Position numbers and translations under genes: made by a program | The notes under the pieces: generated by a model | What the model saw: the letters and a program-made list of their open reading frames with translations, nothing else | Databases searched by the model: none | What the model was told of the DNA's origin: nothing | NCBI RefSeq assembly: GCF_000020785.1 | Contig: NC_011126.1 | Location: forward strand, 372,001 to 436,000 | DNA from: Hydrogenobaculum sp. Y04AAS1 | GTDB taxonomy: Bacteria > Aquificota > Aquificia > Aquificales > Aquificaceae | Direction: 5' to 3' | Length of the DNA: 64,000 nucleotides | Part shown: piece by piece, positions 43,067 through 53,000 of the stretch | Numbering within the stretch: the stretch's first letter is position 1 | Layout of the letters: each line of letters starts with the position of its first letter

Positions 43067-44013
43067 ATGGATATACAACCACATGATTCATTTTTTAAGC
43101 AGATATTTTCTGATCCTAGGAGAGTAAAGACGCTTCTTGATATCTTTGCTAAAGATGTATCTAAAAGTATAAGCTCTATAAGCTTAGTAAATACAGAAAA
43201 GTTTTCTTCAAAATCTCAAAAGTTTATGCTTGATTTACTTTTTAGCTGCAAGGTAAAAGATCAAGATGCTTATTAAGGATTGTACTTGAACACAAATCTT
43301 ATCTTGATAAAGAACTACCTATTCAGCTTTCTTACTATAACAGTGCTATTTGGGAAGAGACTATAAAAGAAAAAGAGTATTACCCTCCTATTATCAATAT
43401 TGTTTTTTACCATGGAAAAGGATATTGGAACATACCTACATCTTTACCAGTATTAGAAGACCAGAACTTAGAAAAATATGTATCTAAGCTAAATTATATA
43501 CTTATAGATCTAAACAAAGTATCAGACAATGAGCTAATAAATGAAGCCTACATAGATTTTTGCTTTACATCTGCTGTTATTGCAATGAAGTATGTACATG
43601 ACAACATAGAAAAGATTAAAGCTGTGTTTAGACCACTGGTGGAATACGTTCAAATTCATGAAGATGAAGAAGGATATCATTGTTTATTTTTCTCATTTAA
43701 CTATATTTCATATGTGAAAGGTGATACCAAAGAGGCAGAAAATGCCTTGAAAGAACTTATAGGAGGTGATAAGAAAGCTATGACACTGATAGAAAAATGG
43801 ATTATGGAAGGATTAGAAAAAGGTAAACAAGAAGGACTACAAGAAGGATTAATTAAAGCCAAAAAAGATGACATTAAGAGTGCCATTCTCATCAAGTTTG
43901 GAGTACTGCCAAAAGAGCTTGAAGAGAAGATAGAAAGCACAAATGATATGCAGATCTTAGATGATATGTTTAAAAAGGTTATACTAGCTGGTAAGATTGA
44001 AGAGATTTTGTGA
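43067..44013 (+). pseudogene. Rpn-family recombination-promoting nuclease/putative transposase, one frameshift
   Basis: The first frame (43067-43276) starts with PHDSFFKQIFSDPRRVKTLL and LDLLFSCKVKD, the PD-(D/E)XK core start of the Rpn/PDDEXK_2 family. It stops at TTATTAAGG; restoring one T gives A-Y-L-R-I-V-L-E-H-K-S-Y, the catalytic E-x-K region, and continues through QLSYYNSAIWEE and VFYHGKGYW to the C-terminal ALKELIGG and GKQEGLQEGLIKAK helix ending at 44013. Length 947 nt equals a 948-nt gene minus one base. TAAAAT lies 6 nt before the ATG. Rpn proteins promote RecA-independent recombination in E. coli. Confidence 0.85.
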
Positions 44014-44099
44014 GCTAAAAACCCACTCCCATCGACTAAGCTTTTTATATAATCTAATTTAAGTTTTTGATTTTTGAGAGGAAAGAAGCAAGTTTGTAT

Positions 44100-44170
44100 A
44101 GTGTGCTGTGAGCATTTCTTACATCGTATAATAGGTGCCTTTTAAGAAGACGGGTATTTGAAACGTGGTT
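44100..44170. repeat. Partial or variant copy of the interspersed element
   Basis: Left end AGTGTGCTGTGAGCATTTCT followed by TACATCGT matches the trmFO copy. The right part (CTTTTAAGAAGACGGG, then TATTTGAAACGTGG) instead matches the inverted sequence at 21598-21628. Suggests a second subfamily or a recombined copy. The interval 44014-44266 holds nothing else I recognise. Confidence 0.6.
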
Positions 44171-44266
44171 AGAGCACTCTATTCATATCTATCTAAACCC
44201 ATACACCATTATATTTTATGCATTTTATTATGGAAAGCTTTTATACAAATTTTATATTTTCTAAGC

Positions 44267-44563
44267 ATGGAATACCCTAAGGAAAAATTTAAAGAATTAG
44301 CAAGGTGCATCAAAAGTATGGCTATAAGTCCAGAGATAGATTTGGCTATATGTTTTCCTGGTATTGAAGAAGCCGAATGTGAAGAGAAAGAAGAATACCC
44401 CTGTGTTTTGGTTTCTTACTTAGGAGACGATGGTGATGGACCTTCTAAAAAGGTGGTCTTCACTGAATCTTATTGGAACTCTTCTGTAGAATTACTCCTT
44501 GGAGCTATCATGCATCAAGTAAAATCCTTGATGGAAGAACTTCAATCTTTTGAAGGTGAATAG
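44267..44563 (+). CDS. Hypothetical small acidic protein
   Basis: 98 residues from ATG 44267; the open frame to 44165 starts inside the repeat and encodes an unlikely hydrophobic lead. Contains Cys in ELARCIKSM, AICFPGIEEAECEE and YPCVLVSYLGDDGDGPS, and a C-terminal helix LLGAIMHQVKSLMEELQ. No family recognised. Its 3' end overlaps the convergent mnmC2 gene by 22 bp. Confidence 0.55.
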   Translation: MEYPKEKFKELARCIKSMAISPEIDLAICFPGIEEAECEEKEEYPCVLVSYLGDDGDGPSKKVVFTESYWNSSVELLLGAIMHQVKSLMEELQSFEGE

Positions 44564-45432
44564 TATTTGGATTTTAAGAGATAAACTCTTATGAAATAAT
44601 CAGATATTATTTTTCCCTCATCGGTATTAAGAGTAATATCTCTCATAGGTATAGAGTAAGGGTTTTGAAAGTCTATGTTTGATTTATGTTTAGGTGTTTT
44701 TAAAGCTATTATAGAGGGCTTTTTTCGTCCTACAGGTGCTATAAAATCTATTTTGAAGTTTAAAAAACTAAGAGAAGATTGAACGCTTTTGTTTGATGTA
44801 TAGCTTATCCAAATACCTTCTTCTTTTAGGTTTTTATAAAGCAAATATAAAAAATCCAGTGTCCATAAAGATGGGTTTCTATACGGTGAAAACCCGTCGT
44901 GTAGTATGATATCAAACATCATATTTGTTTTAAGGGCTCTTGCATCTTCTAAAACCACTTGCCACGTTAAGTTGTTGCTATTTATATAAAAGTTGTTTTT
45001 ATAAAGCATATACCTTATTTCGTCTGAATCGTGATTTAAAGCTATAAAAGGAGGTATTTTTTTATCTATACTTATTATATTTACAGATTTGCCCAGTTTT
45101 AAAAGCTCATAAGCCAAAACTCCAGAATTTACAAACATACCAGAACCTATATCCAATACATTTATAATGGTTTTTTCTCTTAAAAGCCCAAAAACAGGGT
45201 TTACAAACTTGCTGTATGCTTCTTCTAAAGGTCCTGTGGTAATGCTGTGGTAAAACTCGTTGTAGTATTCATCGTATAAATTGGTTTGATCTATGTGAAG
45301 TATTTGGGTGTTTTCCTTATATATGTTTGAAAGCTCTTTTAAAAGTATCTCTTGATATCGCTCGCTTAAAATATAAAATCTTTTATCGTTTTTTAAAGTG
45401 ATCAAAACCCGTTCTTTCAAGCTCTTTCCCAT
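44542..45432 (-). CDS. mnmC2: tRNA 5-aminomethyl-2-thiouridine methyltransferase, stand-alone MnmC2 (DUF752)
   Basis: 296 residues. SAM-binding Rossmann motif NVLDIGSGMFVNSGVLAYEL and the MnmC2 signature DIILHDGFSPYRNPSLWTLDF, then SYTSNKSVQSSL and PVGRKKPSIIALK. Lacks the MnmC1 oxidase domain, as established for the Aquifex DUF752 protein, which methylates nm5U34 made by MnmE-MnmG. ATG 45432 overlaps thiL by 50 bp; a TTG at codon 5 would give a shorter overlap. Works in the same pathway as mnmG at the window start. Confidence 0.88.
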   Translation of the reverse strand: MGKSLKERVLITLKNDKRFYILSERYQEILLKELSNIYKENTQILHIDQTNLYDEYYNEFYHSITTGPLEEAYSKFVNPVFGLLREKTIINVLDIGSGMFVNSGVLAYELLKLGKSVNIISIDKKIPPFIALNHDSDEIRYMLYKNNFYINSNNLTWQVVLEDARALKTNMMFDIILHDGFSPYRNPSLWTLDFLYLLYKNLKEEGIWISYTSNKSVQSSLSFLNFKIDFIAPVGRKKPSIIALKTPKHKSNIDFQNPYSIPMRDITLNTDEGKIISDYFIRVYLLKSKYYSPSKD

Positions 45433-46303
45433 TTACAAGTACCAACGCTTTGCCCTGTTCTATCACACGTCCTATCACTGTGTTATCTAAAAATGGATTA
45501 AAGTGTTCTTTTTTTTGGCAAAATAAAAGCTGATAATCCTCTCCTCCAGACAAAGCTATATCGTAAGGGTTTAGATTTTCTTTTGAAGCGTAAAGTCTTA
45601 GTTCCCGAGAAATAGGTATTTTATTTAAATCTATTTCTATTACAACGTTTGAGCGCTCTGCAATATGCCATAAATCAGAAGATAGTCCATCGGATATATC
45701 CATGCAAGCACTGGCGTATTTTCTTATATGATTTATATAGTCTATCCTGGCAGTGGGTCTTAAATGCCTTTCTATGAGTCTTAATTCATAGTCCTCATAC
45801 TCTTTTTTTGTTGTTAAAAGCCTAAAACCAGTGTACGAATCCCCAAGGGTTCCACTTACTACCACATCATCACCCACGTTTGCACCAGCTCTTGAAACAA
45901 ACCTATCTATTTCACCTATTAAAAATACATCTATACCAAGCTTTGAAGCTTTTGATACATTACCCCCTACTATCCTAAGTTTATAAAAATCACAGGCAGA
46001 TTTTACACCTTCGTATATACGTTCTATAAATCTTTCATCTATATCCTCTGGTATCATAAGAGAGATAAGACCATAAAGAGGTTTGCCTCCATTTGCCACA
46101 ACATCTGATACATTTATAGATATGGCTTTAAAGCCAATGGCTTCTGGTGGATAGTGTCTTAAAAAATGAACATCTTCTAAAAAAGCATCGCAGGTGATAT
46201 TGAGCCCAGTCTCTCCAATCTTTATATAAGCTGTATCGTCTCCTATAGTATTTTCTCCAATTATTGAAGTTAATTTTTTTATAAGCTCAAACTCACCTAT
46301 CAT
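45383..46303 (-). CDS. thiL: Thiamine-monophosphate kinase
   Basis: Last step of thiamine diphosphate synthesis. 306 residues of the PurM/ThiL fold: GDDTAYIKIG near the N-terminus, ITCDAFLEDVHF, FKAISINVSDVVANGGKP and GDDVVVSGTLGDS; later CMDISDGLSSDLWHIA and ALSGGEDYQLLF. ATG overlaps the stop of the preceding membrane-protein gene (ATGA). Confidence 0.94.
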   Translation of the reverse strand: MIGEFELIKKLTSIIGENTIGDDTAYIKIGETGLNITCDAFLEDVHFLRHYPPEAIGFKAISINVSDVVANGGKPLYGLISLMIPEDIDERFIERIYEGVKSACDFYKLRIVGGNVSKASKLGIDVFLIGEIDRFVSRAGANVGDDVVVSGTLGDSYTGFRLLTTKKEYEDYELRLIERHLRPTARIDYINHIRKYASACMDISDGLSSDLWHIAERSNVVIEIDLNKIPISRELRLYASKENLNPYDIALSGGEDYQLLFCQKKEHFNPFLDNTVIGRVIEQGKALVLVNGKELERTGFDHFKKR

Positions 46304-46689
46304 CTTAAGATATAAAAAATAGCTAATATCATATTAAAAACTAATAAAAACGAGGATGTTTTAGAAACCTTTCTAAATTTTATCCTTCTTGGATCGTTTA
46401 TATCTATCTTATCTATATCTCCTAAGCTTTGTTTTAGGCTTTTGGTATAATAAGATAAATATATGTTTGCCAAAAGACCCAAAAGCATAAAAAACGTATA
46501 AAAGCTTATGTTTAAAATAAACACCAAAAGAAGCTCTAAAAGTGCTATCTTGTAAAATCTCCAAAGGATTTGACCATATATCCTACCGGCTAAGTTCTTT
46601 GAATCTAGCTTTTTAAAAAGCACATAAGAGACTATAAAAACTATTGAAAATATCTCACCGGCGTATAAACCCACTAAAAGCTTTACCAT
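46300..46689 (-). CDS. Small polytopic membrane protein (DUF4149/TMEM205-like)
   Basis: 129 residues with four hydrophobic helices (about 4-25, 46-62, 64-82, 109-127). The pattern GLYAGEIFSIVFIVSYVLFKKL and DPRRIKFRKVSKTSSFLLVFN resembles DUF4149 proteins, in which an R-x-x-F-x-x-x-H/S motif precedes the last helix. Role unknown. Overlaps both neighbours by a few bases. Confidence 0.5.
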   Translation of the reverse strand: MVKLLVGLYAGEIFSIVFIVSYVLFKKLDSKNLAGRIYGQILWRFYKIALLELLLVFILNISFYTFFMLLGLLANIYLSYYTKSLKQSLGDIDKIDINDPRRIKFRKVSKTSSFLLVFNMILAIFYILR

Positions 46690-47321
46690 AAACCTCTTAG
46701 AAATGGATTGAATTTTAACTCATGCTCTAAGCTTGTATCTTGGTAGTGTCCACATATAACATGGGTATCTTTTGGAAGTATAGAAAAAATCTTTTTTAAA
46801 GACTTTGATAAATCTTCCCAAGAACCACCGGGTAGATCTGTCCTTCCAACACCACCTTTAAAAAGCGTATCCCCAGCTATAAGTGTATTTTGAGATGGTA
46901 GATAAAAACAACACCCGCCGGGGGTATGACCTGGTGTGTGGATAATCTCTATATCTACACTGGCAATACTGAGCTTATCACCATCTTTTATATAAAAATC
47001 TGGTTTTGGTGGTGTTTTTGCGTTTAGATAGATTGAAAACCCAGGAAATAGCTCATCGTTTAATAAAAACTCATCTTCTTTATGCATGTAAAAAGGTACG
47101 TTGTAGCGTTCTTTTAACGTAGCCACTTGTCCTATGTGATCATAGTGCCCGTGGGTGGCTAGTATAGCTACTAATTTGAAATCACCTATAGTTTCTAATA
47201 TAGCCTGTATATCTGAGCCTGGGTCTATCACTATAGCTTCTTTTGTATCTTCGTTTTTTATAACAATACAGTTTTCATCAATCGGTTTGGTCGGTATCGT
47301 TTCTATTTTCAGTTTTTCCAT
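46683..47321 (-). CDS. Metallo-beta-lactamase-fold hydrolase (glyoxalase II-like)
   Basis: 212 residues. Metal-binding motif THGHYDHIGQV, then HTPGHTPGGCCFY, AGDTLFKGGVGRTDLPGG and ICGHY, the order seen in the glyoxalase II/persulfide-dioxygenase-like group. The product could hydrolyse thioesters such as S-lactoylglutathione analogues. Start chosen at ATG 47321 because GGAG lies 9 nt upstream; ATG 47336 is also possible. It begins 44 bp inside the upstream gene. Confidence 0.85.
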   Translation of the reverse strand: MEKLKIETIPTKPIDENCIVIKNEDTKEAIVIDPGSDIQAILETIGDFKLVAILATHGHYDHIGQVATLKERYNVPFYMHKEDEFLLNDELFPGFSIYLNAKTPPKPDFYIKDGDKLSIASVDIEIIHTPGHTPGGCCFYLPSQNTLIAGDTLFKGGVGRTDLPGGSWEDLSKSLKKIFSILPKDTHVICGHYQDTSLEHELKFNPFLRGLW

Positions 47322-47517
47322 TGGTTTTTGCTCCATCGTTAAACCCAAATAAAATATATAACGGAACACTAATAAAGCCAAGGGGTAAAATAGCTATGAA
47401 AACAGCCCATCCCCATTTTTTTCTTCTTATGGCATCGTATAGAAAGTAAAATAAAATGCCAAATACCCCAGCCACTAATACAAAATCACTACTAAAAAGA
47501 TGCTTTAAATAATCCAT
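47278..47517 (-). CDS. Small two-helix membrane protein
   Basis: 79 residues: helices at about 11-30 and 36-58 with RRKKWGW between, and a polar Asn/Asp/Thr tail. Unrecognised. A TATAAT box lies 9 nt before the ATG. The tail-coding part overlaps the start of the MBL gene, suggesting that the tail is not strongly constrained. Confidence 0.5.
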   Translation of the reverse strand: MDYLKHLFSSDFVLVAGVFGILFYFLYDAIRRKKWGWAVFIAILPLGFISVPLYILFGFNDGAKTNGKTENRNDTDQTD

Positions 47518-47547
47518 TTGCTATAAATTATAACATGTTGCCAATTT

Positions 47548-48447
47548 TTACGCTGTAGCCAAGAATCTTAAAATCTTTATATAATGAAACATAGAATCGC
47601 TTGGCGGGATAACAAAACCATTCCAATCAAGCCCTACTTTTGCATTTTGTTTTGAGGCTTCTAACACTATAAAACTCATACAAGATAGTTTTTGTTCTAA
47701 ATCCATATCAAAATCCTCTGGTCTTAGTATTATTTCTTTGCTTATAAAATCTGAAAAATCGTTTACCATCAACTTTTGCACCTTGGCTGAAGCTTTCCAG
47801 TTTATATACTTTGGATGTTCGCTATTATATTCTCTTATTTGATAAAGCTCTTGTCCCTCGTTTGTCTTTATAAAACCTTTTTCTGATCTGTAGTTAGCTG
47901 TATTTATTTTGTATTGTTTGGGATTTGGATATACGTATATATCTGCTGGGACTACATATTTTATCTCTCTATATGCAAAACCAAAAGGAAAATCAGAGGA
48001 TATATAAACCTCAAGCTCTTTGTAATTGCCTCTTTTTTCAAAACTTAATATAAGCTCTATCTGTTTTTCTTCTTTGGCTTTTAGCATAAAAATAGATTTT
48101 TCATAGACTATTTCAAGGGTTTTGTATGTTTTAAAAAATCTTTTTACATCTTTATTTAAATCTTTTGCCACAAATACATTTATAAGAAAAGAGGGCCAGC
48201 TTTTTTTATTTCTTATAGATATGATCACTTTTCCTGGTTCATTTGCAAAAAAATCATAGGCTTTTATAAATGTAAGTTCTAAAAATTTAATATTGTAGTA
48301 GGATATAATACCACTTATTATCATAAAAGCCATCATAAAAGATGTGATCATATAAAGGAGATTGTTGGTGGTGTTTATGGCGGCAAAGCCAAAAAGAAGC
48401 ATTATAATTATATAAAATATACCAAGTGGGGTTATCTTTACATTCAT
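47548..48447 (-). CDS. DUF58 domain protein
   Basis: 299 residues from ATG 48447, which overlaps the ABC permease stop (ATGA); the longer frame to 48528 lies in the permease. Two N-terminal helices (about 8-28 and 32-52), then a soluble region with the DUF58 motif QIREYNSEHPKYINWKASAK. DUF58 proteins often pair with MoxR ATPases; none is nearby. Probably an envelope-associated protein of unknown role. Confidence 0.78.
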   Translation of the reverse strand: MNVKITPLGIFYIIIMLLFGFAAINTTNNLLYMITSFMMAFMIISGIISYYNIKFLELTFIKAYDFFANEPGKVIISIRNKKSWPSFLINVFVAKDLNKDVKRFFKTYKTLEIVYEKSIFMLKAKEEKQIELILSFEKRGNYKELEVYISSDFPFGFAYREIKYVVPADIYVYPNPKQYKINTANYRSEKGFIKTNEGQELYQIREYNSEHPKYINWKASAKVQKLMVNDFSDFISKEIILRPEDFDMDLEQKLSCMSFIVLEASKQNAKVGLDWNGFVIPPSDSMFHYIKILRFLATA

Positions 48448-49397
48448 CCTTGCTCTGATAATCCGTCTCCTAAGAGGTTTAACGCCACTATAAGTAAAAA
48501 TATCACAATAGCTGAGGATAGCGTCCAAGGATAGAGCAGTATAATGTATATGCTTTTTGGTAGCATGTTTCCTAAAGATGGATATGGTTCTTCTATACCA
48601 AGTCCTAAAAAGCTAAGAGAACCTTCAGCTACTATGTAAGCAGGTATAGATAAAACTGTGCTTATCACGATGTAGCTTTTTATATTTGGTAGAATATGCT
48701 TAAAGATGATATAAAAAGGGTTTGCTCCGTAAAATTTTGCAACATTTACATAATCGTATTCTCTTATTGATAAAACCATTCCCCTTATAATCCTTGAAAA
48801 GGGTGCAAAACCAAAAAACGACAATATAAAAACGATCATTCCAAACACATAAACCCCAGATATATCAAGGGGAAAAAGCGCTCTTATAGATAGCATAAGA
48901 TAAAATGTAGGCATAGCCATCATAACTTCTACAAATCTCATCACTATGTTGTCTAAAATACCACCTACATATCCAGCTAAACTACCTATCAAAGTACCTA
49001 TTGTAATTGTGGTAATAGCACCTATTATAGATATTGCAAGGGATACCCTTAAAGCGTATAAAAGTCTAGAAAATTCATCTCTTCCAAGAGCATCTGTACC
49101 AAGTAAAAATATATGCCCACAGTTTGGTCTAAAAAGCTTAAAATCGTTTTTTGATTTTACGAAAAAATCTATATAACAGATTTTATTTTTATCCTCTATA
49201 TAGGTCCTGGTTAGAGATTGAACAGGTTTTAATTTGTATATATAAAGCCCATGTAAGGATAAATGTAGAGGAGTAGGCGGGGCAAAGACATACTCTCTAA
49301 ATTGCTTTTTATATGAGTAAGGGGCTATAAAATCTGCACCTACAGCAAGGATTGTTAAGAACACAATTATACTAAGTGCAAACTTAGTTTTCCACAT
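48444..49397 (-). CDS. Dipeptide/oligopeptide-type ABC transporter permease (DppC/OppC-like)
   Basis: 317 residues: N-terminal helix (about 8-27), a periplasmic insert of about 70 residues, the OppC signature [20 protein letters not shown], five further helices, and the EAA loop around [22 protein letters not shown]. Partner permease, ATPases and binding protein are not in the window. N-terminal end overlaps the FAH-family gene by 14 bp. Confidence 0.88.
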   Translation of the reverse strand: MWKTKFALSIIVFLTILAVGADFIAPYSYKKQFREYVFAPPTPLHLSLHGLYIYKLKPVQSLTRTYIEDKNKICYIDFFVKSKNDFKLFRPNCGHIFLLGTDALGRDEFSRLLYALRVSLAISIIGAITTITIGTLIGSLAGYVGGILDNIVMRFVEVMMAMPTFYLMLSIRALFPLDISGVYVFGMIVFILSFFGFAPFSRIIRGMVLSIREYDYVNVAKFYGANPFYIIFKHILPNIKSYIVISTVLSIPAYIVAEGSLSFLGLGIEEPYPSLGNMLPKSIYIILLYPWTLSSAIVIFLLIVALNLLGDGLSEQG

Positions 49398-50064
49398 CTT
49401 CTTTAACGATGTTTGTTAAAATACCTATTCCTTCTATCTCTATGCTTACTTTGTCCCCTATTTGCATAGGGCCAACACCCGGTGGTGTACCTGTGATAAT
49501 TATATCGTGTGGATAAAGACTCATAATATGCGATACAAAGCTTACAATCTCATATACATCAAATATCATATCTGAAGTGTTGCCCTGCTGCTTCAATTGG
49601 TTGTTTAGATACGTTTTTATATTTAGATCAAATGGATCTACATCTTTTACTATTGCTGGTCCTACAGGGCAAAATGTATCAAAGGACTTTGATCTTGTGA
49701 ACTGTATATCTTTTTTCTGCAAATCTCTTGCTGTGACATCGTTTGCTATACAAAATCCCAAGATTGCATCTTTTGCATCTTTGTAAGAGAGTTTTTTGGA
49801 TGTTTTAGATATAACGATAGCGAGCTCTCCTTCGTAATCAACTCTTGTAGAGGCTCTTGGATATATTATATCTTCTTGATCTAAAATTATACTGCTTGTG
49901 GGTTTTAAAAACAAAAGTGGTTCTTTTGGTATATCCATATTGAGCTCTTTGGCATGGGCTTTATAGTTTAACCCAACGCATACAACCTTTGTGGGTTTAA
50001 ACTTTACTTCTTTGTTTTTTCCTAAAAGCCAGATACTATCGTTTTTTCTTTGAAATCTATACAT
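49384..50064 (-). CDS. Fumarylacetoacetate hydrolase family protein
   Basis: 226 residues: [44 protein letters not shown] and [23 protein letters not shown], the complete FAH-fold pattern with E-x-E metal ligands. Small members include oxaloacetate decarboxylases and acylpyruvases, so the substrate is open. A TATAAT box ends 8 nt before the ATG. Confidence 0.88.
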   Translation of the reverse strand: MYRFQRKNDSIWLLGKNKEVKFKPTKVVCVGLNYKAHAKELNMDIPKEPLLFLKPTSSIILDQEDIIYPRASTRVDYEGELAIVISKTSKKLSYKDAKDAILGFCIANDVTARDLQKKDIQFTRSKSFDTFCPVGPAIVKDVDPFDLNIKTYLNNQLKQQGNTSDMIFDVYEIVSFVSHIMSLYPHDIIITGTPPGVGPMQIGDKVSIEIEGIGILTNIVKEDVEN

Positions 50065-50087
50065 GAAATCTAATTATAGCATAGACT

Positions 50088-53000
50088 TTAAGATACCTCT
50101 TTTAAAGATTTGAAGGTAAGGGTTTTTGAAATACCGTCTTTGTTGGTTACTCCTATAAGCTTATCTGCAAAGTTTGCCAGGTTTTCTCTGAGGGTTACCA
50201 CTATAAACTGCACATTTTTTGATTTTTCTTTTATCATCTGACCAAGAAGATAGGCATTTGCCTCGTCTAAATGAGCATCTATCTCATCAAAGTAATAAAA
50301 CACCGATGGTTTATACTCTTGTATGGCAAAGATCAAAGACATTGCCGCCAGCGTTTGCTCTCCACCAGACATCGCCTCTACGTACTGCACATCTTTTCCT
50401 CTTGGTTTTACAAATATAGAAACACCACCAGAAAATGGGTCCTCTTCGTTGTCCAAAGATAAATCCGCTTTTCCTTGATAAGATACTTTAGCGTATATTT
50501 CTTTGAAATTTTTTCTTATGTTGTTAAAAGCCTCCATAAAAGCGCTGTACTTTTTTCTATCTATCTCCTCTATCATAGCCTTTATCGCTTGCTTGTCTTT
50601 TATGAGTTGATCTAATTTTTCTTTGTAGTCTTTTAATCTGTTTAGGGTTTCTTCGTATTCTTCTTCGGCTTTTAGATTTATATCGCTCATACTCTCCAAA
50701 AGTTTTTTGGTACGTTCTAGTTCTTCTTTTAATTTTGAAGCGCTTTGGTTTTGCTCTTCGTAGATGGTACCGTCGTACTCCTTTTCTTTTAGAGCTTCGT
50801 TTATAGATTCTATCTTTGTTTGAATTCTTGTGATGTCGTTTGATAAAGAGCCAATCTCCTCCAAAAGTCTCTCGTGCTCTAGCTTAAGACCACCTAGTTC
50901 TGATTGTAAATTTTTTTGCTCTTTCTCTAAAAGCTCTTTCTCTTCGTAAAGCTTATAAAACATTGCATTTGATTCTTTCAACTCTTCTTCTGCGCTTTTT
51001 AGTTCAAGATCTAAAGACGTTAGCTCTTGTTCTAAACTCTTTATTTGAGAATGAGCTCCAATAAGTTCTTGCTTTTTTTGGTCTACAGAGGATTTTACAT
51101 ATTCTATATTTTTTGAGATGTCATTTTTCTTTAGTTCTATGGTGTTTAGTTCTTTTGTTTTGTCTAAATGAAGCTTTTTGTAATATTCTATAGTATCTTT
51201 AAGCTCTTTTATCTCTTTGCTAGTATAGTATGAAAGTATATCTTTTTTTCTAAGTTCTAGGTTTGTAAGCTTTTCTTCTATATATTTTATCTCCTCTTTC
51301 AAAGGTTCTAACATCTCTAATAGCTCTTTTTTCTTGTTTTCTAAGTGCTCTATGTATTCTTCACCAGATTTTATACGCTCTAATATATTTGATTTTTGTA
51401 AGAGCGTATCTTTTTTTTGATTTTCCAAATCTTTGATATACTTTGTATTTATTGCTATTACACCTTCTTTTTCTATGAGCGAAGACTTTGCTTTACCGAT
51501 ATTTTGGTCTAGCTGTTGTTCTTTTGCTTTTAAGAGGTTATATTTTTCGTTTAAAAATTCTAGTTTTTCTAAAAGGGCTTTTTTGCCGATGTTTGAGTGT
51601 TGTTTTGCTTTTCCCCCTGTTATAACACCAGATTTTTCAAATACTTCTCCTTCTAATGTTACACATCTATAGTTTTGTAGGCTTTTAGCCACATCAAAGC
51701 TCTCTACCACAAGAGTATCGCCAAAAACAAAGCTTATGGCAGGCTCTAACGCTTTATCGTAATCAACAAGCTTTACTGCAAAGTCTATATATCCGCGCTG
51801 TCTTGGATAAGGTGGTAAACTTTGGGTTTTTATACGGTTTAGCGGTATAAAGCTTACTCTTTTATCAGAGTTCTTTTTTAAAAGCTCAATACAAGTTTTT
51901 GCTATTTCCTCAGATTCCACAACCACATAAGAAAGCCTAGCCCCAGCCGCAGCTTCTATAGCTGTTTTGTATTCTTCATCTTTTAAGCTTATAAGATCTT
52001 CTACTTTACCATAAACGCCTTTTATATTTTGGAATATATAAGTATCATCCTCATTGTATCTAAGCTGAGACTCTATTCTTGCTTTTTCTGATATGATTTG
52101 CTCTATTTCTTTCTTTGTTTCTGTCAAGGAACTTGTATATTTGGCTATAGTTTGCTGTATCGCTTCTATAGAAAGCCTTGCCTCTTCTATATTTTTTTGG
52201 AATGTTTTTAGTTTTTCTTCAACAAAATCTTTTTGTTCTAACGCTTGTAAATCGGCTTTTAGTCTTTGTATGTCGTCTTTGTATCTATTTTGTTTTTGGG
52301 ATATATCTTGGATTTGGTCTATATATTGCTGGTATTGTTTTTTCTTTTGTTCTAAAATGGACTTTAACTCTTTTTCTTTTTTCTCTATCTGTTCTATCTC
52401 CTCTGGTGATAGATTTAGCTTTTCTTCGGTGGATTTTAGTTCTTTTTCTTTTTCTTTTATAAGCTCTTCTATGCTATAAAACTCTTTTTCTTTTGATAAT
52501 TTTTCTTGTTCTATCCCTAAAAGCTCTTTTTCTAAACTAAGCAAATCTTTTTCAAGAAAATCAATCTTTTTTTCAATATCTTCTTTATGGGATAGCTCTT
52601 TTTTTAGTTCTTGCTCTTTCGAGGCTTTTTGCTCTTTTATGTATTCTATCTTTGCCGATAGCTTACCAGAAGATTCTCTGTAAGGAAGAAGGGTTTCTTG
52701 TAAGTTTGTGATTTTTTGTTCTACATCCTTTAGTTCTTTGGTTTTAATATCTATGGTTTCTAAAAGTTTTGAGCTTTTAGTCTCTAAAGCTTCTTTTTCC
52801 TCGGAAGTTTTTTGCAAGTCCTTTAGAAGGCTTTGTTTTTCTTTTAAAAGCAAAACACACTCAAGTATATGTTTTTTCTCCATCAAAGCTTTGTATTGAT
52901 GAAGCCTTTCTTTTTCTTTCTCAAATTTTTCTAAATTTGCCTCTAATTCTTCTACAAGTGGTTTTAACTCTCTTATTTTTATATCAGCCTCTCCTAGTTC

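Noticed and set aside
44165-44266. Upstream extension of the small acidic protein
   Set aside because: Starts inside a repeat copy and gives an isolated hydrophobic stretch; ATG 44267 begins the polar protein proper.
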